Assembly: GCA_045579705.1 (NCBI GenBank)
Contig: JAZNMP010000028.1
Location: 1 to 64,000 of the forward strand
Origin: Lachnocurva sp045579705
GTDB lineage: Bacteria; Bacillota; Clostridia; Lachnospirales; Lachnospiraceae
Reading direction: 5' to 3'
DNA length: 64,000 bases
Shown: piece by piece, positions 8,098 to 16,903 of the stretch
Position numbering within the stretch: the first letter of the stretch is position 1
Layout of the letters: every line of letters starts with the position of its first letter
Position numbers and translations under genes: made by a program
The notes under the pieces: model-generated
The model's database searches: none
The model's input: the letters and a program-made list of their open reading frames with translations, nothing else
What the model was told of the DNA's origin: nothing

Positions 8098-10368
8098 CTA
8101 TCTAAGCTTCCAGATTTCCTCATTGTACTGCGCTATAGTTCTATCACTTGAGAAAAAACCTGCCTTTGAAATATTTATTAGTGCCTTCCTATTCCAAGTT
8201 TTCTTATCTTCGTAATCAGCAAAGACTTTTTCCTTTATTTCGATGTATTCTTTGAGATCCAGTAAAGTCATAAAGTAATCTTTAGAGATTAGTTCTTTAT
8301 ACAATCTCTCGAGATGTTCTTCTTTACCACCAGCCTTCATAATCTCATCCGATACGATGAAATCAACCAGGCGTTTAATCTCTGGTTTTTCATAATACTC
8401 CTTTGAAACATATCCTGCATCCTGGTAAAGCTTGATGACCTTGTCCTTCTTCTCACCAAAGATATAGATGTTATCCTCGCCAACCAGATCTCTGATTTCT
8501 ACATTTGCACCATCCTCTGTACCGAGAGTAAGTGCACCATTCAACATAAACTTCATGTTAGATGTTCCTGAAGCTTCCTTTGAAGCCAGTGAAATCTGCT
8601 CGGAGATATCAGCTGCTGGAATAATTTTTCCTGCATAAGTTACGTTATAGTTTTCAGCCATAACGACTCTAAAATATGGAGCGACTTCCGGATCGTTCTT
8701 TGTAAGCTCGGACAAGCAAAGAATCAGATGAATAATATCTTTTGCAATCGTGTAAGCAGGAGCTGCCTTTGCACCAAAGATCATCGTAATAGGAGTCTTT
8801 GGCTTGTTTCCAGCCTTGATGTCGAGGTATTTATAGATAGCATACAAACAGTTCATCTGCTGCCTCTTGTACTCATGCAATCTCTTTACCTGAACATCAT
8901 AAATAGAATCAGTATTAATAACTTCGCCCTGAGTCTTCTTCATATAATCAGCCAGCGCTTTCTTGTTCTCATGTTTGATGTTCTCGAGTGCATTCAAAAC
9001 ATCATCCGATTCGGCATACTTCATAAGGCCTTCAAGTTTCTCGGCATCTTTAATAAACTCATCGCCGATCAACTCCTTAATCTTTGCTGTCAAAAGCGGA
9101 TTAGCATGTACCAGCCATCTTCTAAATGTGATTCCGTTAGTCTTGTTATTAAATTTCTCCGGATAAAGCTTATAGAAGTTTGCAAGCTCTGTATCCTCAA
9201 GAATCTGTGTATGTAGAGCCGCTACTCCATTTACAGAATATCCATAATGGATATCCATATGAGCCATATGTACTCTATCATTATCATCTATAATGCGAAC
9301 TGACTTATCTTCGTATTTTTCTCTTACACGGTTATCCAACTCTCGGATGATAGGAAGCAGATGTGGCACTACCTCCTCGAGATAATCAATCGGCCATTTT
9401 TCCAAAGCCTCTGCCAAAATAGTGTGATTTGTATACGCACAGGTTCTGGAAACCACATCGATAGCTTCGTCCATCTTGAATCCTTCGATCTGAAGCAAAC
9501 GAATCAACTCAGGGATTACCATAGATGGATGTGTATCATTGATTTGAATAGCGACATGCTTATCAAGTTCATGAAGATCAACCCCACGGTCCTTCATCTC
9601 TTTCAGGATTAGCTGAGCACCATTTGAAACCATGAAATACTGCTGATAAATACGAAGGAGCAGCCCTTCTCGATCACTGTCATCCGGATAAAGGAACAAA
9701 GTCAGATTCTTCTTAATATCCTTCTTATCAAAATCAATAGAATCTTCGCCAACGATTCCATCGTCTACGCTCTCTAAATCAAATAGATGAAGTTTATTAA
9801 TAGTTCCAGACTTATAGCCAGGAATATCAATATCATACATTACAGATTTCACATCGCCGTTTCTAAAAGGTACTACGAAAGATACGCCCTCTCTTTTTTC
9901 AAGCCAGCTATCCTTCTCAATCCATGGATTCTTAACTTCCTGCTGAAGATTCTCTGAAAAAATCTGTCTAAATAATCCATAGTGGTAATTCAATCCAATT
10001 CCATCTCCAGGGAGATTTAATGTTGCTATAGAATCCAGAAAACAAGCTGCAAGTCTTCCCAATCCACCATTTCCGAGAGATGGCTCGAGCTCAATCTCTT
10101 CGATTTCTTCGAGATTCTTTCCATGTGCAAACAAAACCTCTTTCACATCATCGTAAAGTCCCAGATTAATCAGGTTGTTCGAAAGCAGTTTACCCATCAG
10201 AAACTCTGCTGAGATATAGTACAATTTCTTCTGACCGCTTACTGCATGATGGCGCTCTAATTCATCCTTTGTCATATTCATCAGTACATCAAACAGTTCG
10301 ATATCTGTACTTTCGCTGATTCCATGTCCATACTTCTGTTTTAATAGGCCTTCTAATCTCTGTTCCAT
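8098..10368 (-). CDS. glgP: Glycogen/maltodextrin phosphorylase
   Basis: Releases glucose-1-phosphate from alpha-1,4-glucans in the cytoplasm (GT35, PLP-dependent). The 756 residues include the EPSLGNGGLGRLAACFLDSIATL block near the N-terminus, KRLHEYKRQ in the middle, and EASGTSNMKF, where the lysine at about residue 606 should carry pyridoxal phosphate. It is shorter than enterobacterial phosphorylases (about 800-830), mainly at the N-terminus, and has no extended regulatory N-terminus. It lies 14 bases after malQ in one transcript, fitting joint breakdown of glycogen or maltodextrins. AAGGGG precedes the ATG. A row of hairpins follows the stop codon. Confidence 0.95.
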   Translation of the reverse strand: MEQRLEGLLKQKYGHGISESTDIELFDVLMNMTKDELERHHAVSGQKKLYYISAEFLMGKLLSNNLINLGLYDDVKEVLFAHGKNLEEIEEIELEPSLGNGGLGRLAACFLDSIATLNLPGDGIGLNYHYGLFRQIFSENLQQEVKNPWIEKDSWLEKREGVSFVVPFRNGDVKSVMYDIDIPGYKSGTINKLHLFDLESVDDGIVGEDSIDFDKKDIKKNLTLFLYPDDSDREGLLLRIYQQYFMVSNGAQLILKEMKDRGVDLHELDKHVAIQINDTHPSMVIPELIRLLQIEGFKMDEAIDVVSRTCAYTNHTILAEALEKWPIDYLEEVVPHLLPIIRELDNRVREKYEDKSVRIIDDNDRVHMAHMDIHYGYSVNGVAALHTQILEDTELANFYKLYPEKFNNKTNGITFRRWLVHANPLLTAKIKELIGDEFIKDAEKLEGLMKYAESDDVLNALENIKHENKKALADYMKKTQGEVINTDSIYDVQVKRLHEYKRQQMNCLYAIYKYLDIKAGNKPKTPITMIFGAKAAPAYTIAKDIIHLILCLSELTKNDPEVAPYFRVVMAENYNVTYAGKIIPAADISEQISLASKEASGTSNMKFMLNGALTLGTEDGANVEIRDLVGEDNIYIFGEKKDKVIKLYQDAGYVSKEYYEKPEIKRLVDFIVSDEIMKAGGKEEHLERLYKELISKDYFMTLLDLKEYIEIKEKVFADYEDKKTWNRKALINISKAGFFSSDRTIAQYNEEIWKLR

Positions 10369-10382
10369 ATTTTCCCCTTCGT

Positions 10383-11885
10383 CTATCTACGATACAACTT
10401 TGTTTCCTTAGCAATCCTCTCTGAGAGCATGCTATTCATCGCGCTTTCTCTCATACGCCAGATCCAGTTATTACCTAGCGTAGATGGAATATTAATACGT
10501 GCGCTATCATCCAATCTCAAATAATCCTGCAAAGGAATTACAGCCAAATCAGCCGGTGATGACAAGGCACTTCTTACTACACCATCTACTACGCTATTCA
10601 GGCTAAACCTGTTAGCGCTGACGTAATCTGAAACATAACGATAAGTCTCTTTATCTAATGTCTTTAACCAACCCTTTACTGTAGAGTTATCATGCGTTCC
10701 TGTATATACCACGCAATTATGCGGATACATAAATGGCAGAAAATCATTTATCTCTTCAGAGTCTCTATCATCAAAAGCGAATTCGACAATCTTCATATTC
10801 GCAAAGCCTGTATCTCTAACCAGCTTTCTGACAGAATCTGTAACAAAACCCAAATCCTCAGCTATGATATCTGTCTTCGTCTCTTCCAACACTGGTTTCA
10901 ATGCTTCAAAGAGCTTCATTCCAGGGCCTTTTCTCCAAATGCCATTTACTGCATCCGGAGCATCGGCATCTATCGAATAGAATTCATCAAATCCTCTAAA
11001 ATGATCGATTCTGATTACATCATACCACTCTGCACACTTTCTGATTCTTTTTTTCCACCAATCAAAATCTGTTTTCTCGTGGTAGTCCCATGCATAGATA
11101 GGATTTCCCCACAACTGACCTTTCACCGCAAACGCATCTGGTGGACATCCCGCTACATTTATAGCTGCGAGATCTTCATCGACCTCAAATAGCTCTTTTT
11201 CAGCCCATACATCCGAACTATCTCCAGAAACATAGATAGGAATATCTCCAATAATACGTATTCCTTTCGAATTTGCATAAGCTCTGAGCTTCTTCCACTG
11301 CTCATCGAACTTAAACTGAAGGAACTTAAAGAAACCGATAGTATCAGAAAGTTTCTCTCTGTATTCTTTCATAGCTTCACTCTTACGCTGTCTGATATCT
11401 TCGTCCCAAAAGATAAGACTCCGATCTCCAAAGCAACCCTTTACAGCCATGAACATACTATAATCATCAAGCCAATACTCATTTTCTCTTTCGAATGCAA
11501 CATAAGATTTTGGCTTATTCTTCTTCCAATTATCATAGGCAAGCCTCAGAACCTTAAATCTTTTTTCATACAACTCGCCATAATGAATGAAATCCTCACT
11601 ATTTCTTACAGCATATTTTTCGCAGTCTTCTTCAGCCAACAATCCTTCTTTAACCAAAGCCTCTAAATCTATAAAGTATGGATTTCCTGCAAAAGTTGAA
11701 AAGGACTGATATGGTGAATCTCCATAACTAGTCGGGCCTAATGGCAAAATCTGCCATAGACTTTGTTTAGAATCCGCTAAAAAGTCAACAAATTCATAAG
11801 CTTCTTTTGTAAAGCCGCCTATTCCGTATTTTCCTGGCAAACTAAAGATTGGCATCAGTATGCCAGCCATTCTCTTACTTCCCAT
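10383..11885 (-). CDS. malQ: 4-alpha-glucanotransferase (amylomaltase)
   Basis: GH77 enzyme that moves glucan segments between maltodextrins, supplying longer chains to the phosphorylase. The 500 residues cover the compact bacterial form. Catalytic positions are visible: nucleophile D294 in RIDHFRG, acid/base E343 in IIAEDLG, and D399 in GTHDN. The N-terminal RMAGILMPIFSLPGKYGIGG and the GDIPIYVSGDSSDVW stretch are also typical. It is the first gene of the malQ-glgP pair, with a candidate promoter about 70 bases upstream and AGAGGG before the ATG. Confidence 0.95.
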   Translation of the reverse strand: MGSKRMAGILMPIFSLPGKYGIGGFTKEAYEFVDFLADSKQSLWQILPLGPTSYGDSPYQSFSTFAGNPYFIDLEALVKEGLLAEEDCEKYAVRNSEDFIHYGELYEKRFKVLRLAYDNWKKNKPKSYVAFERENEYWLDDYSMFMAVKGCFGDRSLIFWDEDIRQRKSEAMKEYREKLSDTIGFFKFLQFKFDEQWKKLRAYANSKGIRIIGDIPIYVSGDSSDVWAEKELFEVDEDLAAINVAGCPPDAFAVKGQLWGNPIYAWDYHEKTDFDWWKKRIRKCAEWYDVIRIDHFRGFDEFYSIDADAPDAVNGIWRKGPGMKLFEALKPVLEETKTDIIAEDLGFVTDSVRKLVRDTGFANMKIVEFAFDDRDSEEINDFLPFMYPHNCVVYTGTHDNSTVKGWLKTLDKETYRYVSDYVSANRFSLNSVVDGVVRSALSSPADLAVIPLQDYLRLDDSARINIPSTLGNNWIWRMRESAMNSMLSERIAKETKLYRR

Positions 11886-11955
11886 TATCTATCCCTCTGT
11901 AAATCTAAACTGCTGTATTCTGGCCATTGGTATCGTTTCCAATAAAACCATCTGT

Positions 11956-11984
11956 AGAATATCATCCCTATTATTAGATTTCAA
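11956..11984 (-). promoter_or_regulatory. Candidate sigma-A promoter of malQ-glgP
   Basis: On the minus strand TTGAAA (11979-11984) is followed after exactly 17 nt by TATTCT (11956-11961), placed about 70 nt before the malQ ATG. The rest of 11886-12063 shows no gene. Confidence 0.5.
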
Positions 11985-12063
11985 TACCCAATTTATATTT
12001 TAGTAATTATTACTTAATTCAGGTAGTAAATTTTGTAGAAAATGTTCAGAGATTATTTTTAGA

Positions 12064-12098
12064 ATAAAAAAAGATCAGACTGCATAAGCAATCTGACC
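12064..12098 (-). terminator. Intrinsic terminator of the tRNA-Leu gene
   Basis: An 11-pair stem (12073-12083 with 12088-12098, including two G-U pairs) with a TTAT loop. On the minus strand it is followed by TTTTTTTA. It starts about 10 nt after the tRNA 3' end. Confidence 0.9.
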
Positions 12099-12107
12099 TT
12101 TTCAGTA

Positions 12108-12191
12108 TGCTGGTGGCGGGGATCGAACCCGCACGGTGTCGCCACCACAGGATTTTAAGTCCTGCGCGTCTGCCAGTTCCGCCACACCAGC
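12108..12191 (-). tRNA. tRNA-Leu (anticodon UAA)
   Basis: An 84-nt class II tRNA with a long variable arm. The acceptor stem is GCTGGTG/CACCAGC with discriminator A. The anticodon stem CAGGA/TCCTG holds loop CTTAAAA with anticodon TAA, and the T arm has GGTTCGATCC. The 3' CCA is not encoded, so it depends on a CCA-adding enzyme such as the one at 20728-22083. The gene has its own promoter and terminator. Confidence 0.95.
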
Positions 12192-12221
12192 ACGTGATAA
12201 ATATCAATCACACGAGTAGGT

Positions 12222-12250
12222 ATTATATCATTATAAACATCATATTTCAA
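12222..12250 (-). promoter_or_regulatory. Promoter of the tRNA-Leu gene
   Basis: On the minus strand TTGAAA (12245-12250), a 17-nt spacer, and the consensus TATAAT (12222-12227), about 31 nt before the tRNA 5' end. It starts 9 nt beyond the stop codon of the GH13 gene, so the tRNA need not rely on read-through. Confidence 0.8.
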
Positions 12251-12258
12251 GCAAAACT

Positions 12259-14298
12259 CTACATTTCTCTCTTCCACTTAAAGACACAAGCTTCATCCTT
12301 TGCCAGATGAACTACAATATGTCCATCCTGTACATCTTTATGCTTCGGCATAATAGAATGGCCTCGATAATTCGTCATCATAACCAGCTTCATCTTCGTG
12401 TCATCCATAACTCCAGCCTTCCATACCGGAATCTTTTCTTCCTGATCACTTCCGCTGGTTCCAACCACTACCACGAAAACTTCATCTTTATAGATTCTCG
12501 CATAGCTTACGAGATTTTGATGACATTCCAGGAACATAAGCGACCCCAGTTTCAATGTATCGCTATTCTTATGTATCAATGTCATATCTCTATGGAAATC
12601 GAGGATTCTCCTGTCCTCTCTTCCCCATGGATAAGTACGTCGATTATCCGGATCTGTAAAACCGCATACACCAGCTTCATCTCCATAATACAAAGTAGGA
12701 GCGCCTGGCCAGGTCATAAGCATCACAACAGCCTGCTTTAAAACTGCAGGATTTACATCTTCCTCAGCAGCTCTACTTCCAAGCTCACTTACTCTTCCGA
12801 CCTTGTGATTCGTTCTGGTCAAAAATCTGGAATGATCATGGTTTGAAAGCTGGTTCATAGAGCTATATATAGACGGAGCATTAAGCTCTGCCATCCTATA
12901 TCTCATCGTATCTTCAAACTGTTTTCCATTTCCTAAGGCAGCCTGATGAAACTCGTCACTATGTTTTTCCATTCCCGTCAGGAAGAAAGTCACCGGCTCC
13001 ATAAACGCATCATAGTTCATGATGGTATCCCATTCATCACCCTGTAACCAGGCTTTCGGGTCGCCATAATGCTCTGCAAAGATTACAGCATTCGGATTAG
13101 CACTTCTAACTTCTCTTCTGAAACGCTTCCAGAATTTATGGTTAAACTCTTCGCTATGTCCTAAATCAGCCGCTACATCAAGTCTCCAGCCATCAACATT
13201 ATATGGAGGAGAGACCCATTTCTTTGCGACTTCCATAATCTTGTTCTGAAGCGCCTTCGAATTCTCGTAATTCAGCTTTGGCAGGGTGTCATATCCCCAC
13301 CAGCCATCATAGCCACCGTTGTATGGCCAGGCCTTGTCATCATAGAAATGGAAAAAATTATGATAAGGGCTATCCTTATCTATATATGCGCCCTTCGAGA
13401 AGCCCTCTATTCCCTCATATATCCGTTCTCTGTCCAACCACTTATTAAACGAGCCGCAGTGATTAAAGACGCCGTCTATGATGATTTTAAAGCCTCTCTC
13501 ATGCGCTTCACTAACGAAATCAGCAAAGAACTGATTAGACGCTTCTAAGTTTTCATTGTTACATACTCTGGTCTGATATTTAGATGCCTTTTTGTTATCA
13601 AATTCTCCCACAGGAAGGACTTCGCCTCCCTCGTTCTTAATCAGCGTCAAATGAGGATCTACGTATTCATAGTCCTGTGTATCATATTTATGATTAGAAG
13701 GCGATACGAACAAAGGGTTAAAGTAGATAACTTCAACTCCTATACTTTTCAAGTAATCAAACTTCTGGCGCACCCCTTCCAAATCTCCGCCATAGAAATT
13801 TCCTATATCGAGATTCTTCGGATCTTCACTCCAATCATCAATATAAGTTGCCAATTGTCCTACATATGAATATTCATTTGTAACTACATCGTTTGAGGGA
13901 TCGCCATTGTAGAATCTATCTACCATGATTTGATATATGATAGCGCCATGCATCCATGTCGGAACATAGAAGCCCGGCACCAGAGAAAAATAGTATTCAC
14001 TTCGCAGATTATCTGAAACACCCAACTTATCGTAGAACACTTCCTCATCTCCGCAGGTAATACTAAAACAGTATTCAAATTTTTCGTCTGTCAAATAAAT
14101 AGTAGTCTTATAAAAAGTGAAATATCCCTCATCTTTAAATTTACGCATAGGAATATTGCCAGTCTTTGTCATAAGAACCGGTGTACAATCATCCTCTTTC
14201 GCCACACGAATCTGTATAGTTACAGAACCGTCCTCCTCCGGCATCCAAGGACTCACATATTCAGTTGTACAATCACTAAATATAGCGTCTCTATTCAT
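12259..14298 (-). CDS. GH13 alpha-glycosidase (neopullulanase/cyclomaltodextrinase type)
   Basis: A 679-residue cytoplasmic-type GH13 enzyme with an N-terminal CBM34-like domain (about 1-115), as in maltogenic amylases, neopullulanases and cyclomaltodextrinases. No signal peptide is seen. Catalytic residues are in place: nucleophile D374 (DGWRLDVA), acid E409 (VIFAEH) and D488 (SNHDHSR). The barrel begins at WMHGAIIYQIMVDRFYNGD. It probably hydrolyses maltodextrins or pullulan fragments and feeds the malQ-glgP pair downstream, from which it is separated by tRNA-Leu. The exact substrate cannot be read from sequence. Confidence 0.9.
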   Translation of the reverse strand: MNRDAIFSDCTTEYVSPWMPEEDGSVTIQIRVAKEDDCTPVLMTKTGNIPMRKFKDEGYFTFYKTTIYLTDEKFEYCFSITCGDEEVFYDKLGVSDNLRSEYYFSLVPGFYVPTWMHGAIIYQIMVDRFYNGDPSNDVVTNEYSYVGQLATYIDDWSEDPKNLDIGNFYGGDLEGVRQKFDYLKSIGVEVIYFNPLFVSPSNHKYDTQDYEYVDPHLTLIKNEGGEVLPVGEFDNKKASKYQTRVCNNENLEASNQFFADFVSEAHERGFKIIIDGVFNHCGSFNKWLDRERIYEGIEGFSKGAYIDKDSPYHNFFHFYDDKAWPYNGGYDGWWGYDTLPKLNYENSKALQNKIMEVAKKWVSPPYNVDGWRLDVAADLGHSEEFNHKFWKRFRREVRSANPNAVIFAEHYGDPKAWLQGDEWDTIMNYDAFMEPVTFFLTGMEKHSDEFHQAALGNGKQFEDTMRYRMAELNAPSIYSSMNQLSNHDHSRFLTRTNHKVGRVSELGSRAAEEDVNPAVLKQAVVMLMTWPGAPTLYYGDEAGVCGFTDPDNRRTYPWGREDRRILDFHRDMTLIHKNSDTLKLGSLMFLECHQNLVSYARIYKDEVFVVVVGTSGSDQEEKIPVWKAGVMDDTKMKLVMMTNYRGHSIMPKHKDVQDGHIVVHLAKDEACVFKWKREM

Positions 14299-14357
14299 CT
14301 TGTTCCCCTTTGTTTCGATAACCCTATTTTACAACTATAAGAAATCATTTAAAAGCA

Positions 14358-14386
14358 CAAAAAAAGAACAGCCGACGATGGCTGTC
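14358..14386 (-). terminator. Intrinsic terminator upstream of the GH13 gene
   Basis: The stem ACAGCC/GGCTGT with a 6-nt loop is followed on the minus strand by TCTTTTTTT. No gene ends here: ftsH has its own terminator 90 bases earlier. It therefore seems to close a short transcript starting between the two. Confidence 0.8.
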
Positions 14387-14454
14387 CTTAGGAGAAGGTA
14401 TTCTTACTATGGGGGTAGTAAAAATATATGTATTAGGGGTTTACAGTCATTATA
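14358..14454 (-). ncRNA. Candidate small RNA or leader between ftsH and the GH13 gene
   Basis: On the minus strand a consensus -10 box TATAAT (14449-14454) is followed about 65-80 nt later by a strong intrinsic terminator, giving a predicted transcript of about 80-85 nt with no plausible ORF. The -35 region is poor (ACTTTT at 17-nt spacing). No known RNA family was recognised. Alternatives are an attenuated leader of the GH13 gene or chance AT-rich sequence. Confidence 0.3.
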
Positions 14455-14469
14455 ATACCACCGGCCTAT

Positions 14470-14519
14470 AAAAAAGTCTGCACAAACATCCATAAATTTC
14501 TACGGATTGTTTGTGCAGA
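14470..14519 (-). terminator. Intrinsic terminator of ftsH
   Basis: A long stem of about 15 bp (TCTGCACAAACA.. 14477-14491 with 14504-14519) followed on the minus strand by CTTTTTTATA. It lies 13 nt after the ftsH stop codon. Confidence 0.9.
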
Positions 14520-14532
14520 TTTACCATGACAC

Positions 14533-16359
14533 TTATTTATCAAACAATGCTTCAAATTCTTCTCTTGTAATCTTCTCTTTTTCAAGAAGGAGATTAGCAG
14601 ATGCATGAAGCACGTCCATATTATCCATTAAAAGCTTCTTTGCTTTCTCGTAGCAATCATCGATGATAGCCTTTACTTCCTGATCGATTTCTGTAGCTAC
14701 AGCTTCACCATAAGGTCTCTGAGTAGCCAAATCCTTGCCCAGGAACACTTCATCATCATCACTACCATATGAAATCAGGCCCATCTTTTCAGACATACCA
14801 TATCTCATAATCATATCTTTAGCTGTCTTTGTAGCAACCTTAATATCATTTGAAGCACCAGTAGTAATATCATCAAAGATCAATTCTTCAGCAATTCGTC
14901 CACCCAGCGTAACCTGAATATCCTGAAGCATCTCTCCCTTTGTGCTGAACATCTGGTCTCTATCTGGAAGAGGCATAGTATAACCAGCCGCTCCTACACC
15001 TGTAGGGATGATAGAAACTGTGTAAACAGGTCCTACATCCGGAAGGAGATGGAAAAGAATAGCATGTCCACTTTCATGGTATGCTGTAATCTTCTTCTCT
15101 TTCTCAGAGATAACACGGCTTCTCTTCTCAGAGCCGATGCCTGTCTTTACAAAGGCATCTTCGATATCTTTTCTACTGATAAAAGCTCTAGAATCTCTAG
15201 CTGCTTCAATCGCAGCTTCATTTAACAGATTCTCCAGATCTGCTCCTGTATAACCAGCTGTAGTTCTGGCAACCTTATTCAGATCGACATCATCTCCCAG
15301 AGGTTTGTTTGCAGCGTGCACTTTGAGAATTTCTTCTCTTTCTCCGATATCAGGTCTACGCACTGCAACCTTTCTATCAAAACGTCCAGGTCTCATAATC
15401 GCTGGATCCAGAATATCAACTCGGTTTGTCGCTGCCATCACGATGATGCCTTCATTCTCGCTGAAACCGTCCATCTCTACGAGCATCTGATTCAAAGTCT
15501 GCTCTCTTTCATCATGGCTTCCACCCAAACCAGCTCCACGCTTTCTGGCAACAGCATCGATCTCATCGATAAAGACTATACAAGGGGCATTCTTTTTTGC
15601 CTCAGCAAACAAATCTCTAACTCGGGATGCACCGACACCGACGAACATTTCTACGAAGTCCGAACCGGAAATACTAAAGAATGGAACTCCAGCTTCACCC
15701 GCGATTGCCTTTGCCAGCAAAGTCTTACCTGTACCAGGAGGGCCTACGAGTAACATACCCTTAGGGATTCTAGCACCAACTTTTGTAAATTTCTCAGGTT
15801 CCTTCAGGAATTCTACAACTTCCTGAAGTTCTTCTTTTTCCTCTTTAAGTCCAGCTACATCCTTAAAACGAATCGTCATCTGATCCGCATTAGTTTTCTG
15901 CGCTCTGCTTTTTCCGAAATCGGACATCCTACTGCCGCCGGACTGACCGCCCTGCATAGCCATATTCTGTCCATTTATAATAGCCATGAACAGGATAAAC
16001 ATCACAGCTACAACGATAATCATAGGCAGAAGTGTCTGCATCCAGCCGTCCTTTGGAACATCCTGAACTACATAGGAAATATCATGATCCTGGAAGAGTT
16101 TCTCGATTTTGTTAACATCCGGAGTAACAGCAATAATCTTTCCCTTATCACTCTTCCCTTTTAACTCGAATTCAACTGAACCAGTAGGCACCTGAGCATT
16201 CTGAATGATTTTAACATTCTTAAGAGTATCGTTCTTTACAGCGTGCTCTAATGTCTGATAATCACAATTTGATGTAGTTCTAGTCGTACTGAGCATCCAC
16301 ATCACGAATACTATCGCAACGATTAATAAATATACGCCTAACCCTCTTGACTTCTTCAC
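14533..16359 (-). CDS. ftsH: ATP-dependent zinc metalloprotease FtsH
   Basis: Membrane-anchored AAA+ protease that degrades misfolded and regulatory membrane proteins. The 608 residues show membrane segments at about 8-24 and 108-129 flanking a small extracellular domain, Walker A GPPGTGKT (206-213), Walker B with D264-E265, the second-region-of-homology segment around 306-330, and the zinc site HESGH (427-431). It is the last gene of the hslR-divIC-tilS-hpt-ftsH run, an order conserved across Firmicutes, 19 bases after hpt, and is closed by a strong terminator. Confidence 0.97.
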   Translation of the reverse strand: MKKSRGLGVYLLIVAIVFVMWMLSTTRTTSNCDYQTLEHAVKNDTLKNVKIIQNAQVPTGSVEFELKGKSDKGKIIAVTPDVNKIEKLFQDHDISYVVQDVPKDGWMQTLLPMIIVVAVMFILFMAIINGQNMAMQGGQSGGSRMSDFGKSRAQKTNADQMTIRFKDVAGLKEEKEELQEVVEFLKEPEKFTKVGARIPKGMLLVGPPGTGKTLLAKAIAGEAGVPFFSISGSDFVEMFVGVGASRVRDLFAEAKKNAPCIVFIDEIDAVARKRGAGLGGSHDEREQTLNQMLVEMDGFSENEGIIVMAATNRVDILDPAIMRPGRFDRKVAVRRPDIGEREEILKVHAANKPLGDDVDLNKVARTTAGYTGADLENLLNEAAIEAARDSRAFISRKDIEDAFVKTGIGSEKRSRVISEKEKKITAYHESGHAILFHLLPDVGPVYTVSIIPTGVGAAGYTMPLPDRDQMFSTKGEMLQDIQVTLGGRIAEELIFDDITTGASNDIKVATKTAKDMIMRYGMSEKMGLISYGSDDDEVFLGKDLATQRPYGEAVATEIDQEVKAIIDDCYEKAKKLLMDNMDVLHASANLLLEKEKITREEFEALFDK

Positions 16360-16378
16360 CTCTGCCTCCTAACGATTA

Positions 16379-16903
16379 TTAGTCCATTTCTACCACACCG
16401 ATATATGGAAGGTTTCTGTATTTCTGGTCATAATCCAAACCATATCCAACTACAAATTCATCAGGAATAGTAAATCCTGTGTAATCTACGTTTACGTCAA
16501 CTTCTCTTCTATCCGGTTTATCAAGCATAGTACAAAGCTTTACCGAATTAGCCTTTTTCTCAACGAAATACTCCTGAAGGAAATTCAAAGTATTTCCACT
16601 ATCTATGATGTCTTCTACTACGAGCACATCTCTACCAGCCGGATCCATATCCAGTTCCTTTGTAACCTTTACATCACCAGAGGAAACAGTTCCTGCGCCG
16701 TAGCTAGATGTAGCCATGAAATCGATAACTACGTCTGTTGTAATTCTCTTTGCAAGTTCCATAGCAAAGACAGCTGCGCCCTTTAGTATACAAACTAAAT
16801 ATACAGTCTTTCCTGCATAATCTTTACTAATCTCTTCTCCGAGTTCTCTAATCCTTTTGTCCAAATCCTCTTCAGGAAGCATAACTCGAATCTTTTCACT
16901 CAT
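16379..16903 (-). CDS. hpt: Hypoxanthine phosphoribosyltransferase
   Basis: Purine salvage enzyme making IMP/GMP from hypoxanthine/guanine and PRPP. The PRPP-binding loop VLVVEDIIDSGNTL is present, as is the DKPDRREVDV..YTGFTIPDEFVVGYGLDY end typical of bacterial Hpt. The frame is open to an ATG at 16921, but the ribosome binding site AGGAG lies inside that extension and 8 nt before the ATG at 16903. That start (MSEKIRVML) is chosen, giving 174 residues. It overlaps the tilS 3' end by 8 bases, matching the usual tilS-hpt coupling. Confidence 0.95.
   Translation of the reverse strand: MSEKIRVMLPEEDLDKRIRELGEEISKDYAGKTVYLVCILKGAAVFAMELAKRITTDVVIDFMATSSYGAGTVSSGDVKVTKELDMDPAGRDVLVVEDIIDSGNTLNFLQEYFVEKKANSVKLCTMLDKPDRREVDVNVDYTGFTIPDEFVVGYGLDYDQKYRNLPYIGVVEMD

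Noticed and set aside
12108..12310. A + strand reading frame across the tRNA-Leu gene.
   Set aside because: It is the complement of a well-folded tRNA and part of the GH13 gene end; coding potential is an artefact.
14409..14471. A 20-codon + strand ORF beginning ATGGGGGTAG, with AGGAGAAGG about 10 nt upstream, between the ftsH and GH13 terminators.
   Set aside because: Very short, no family resemblance, no clear + strand promoter, and its end runs into the ftsH terminator. A chance ORF is more likely.
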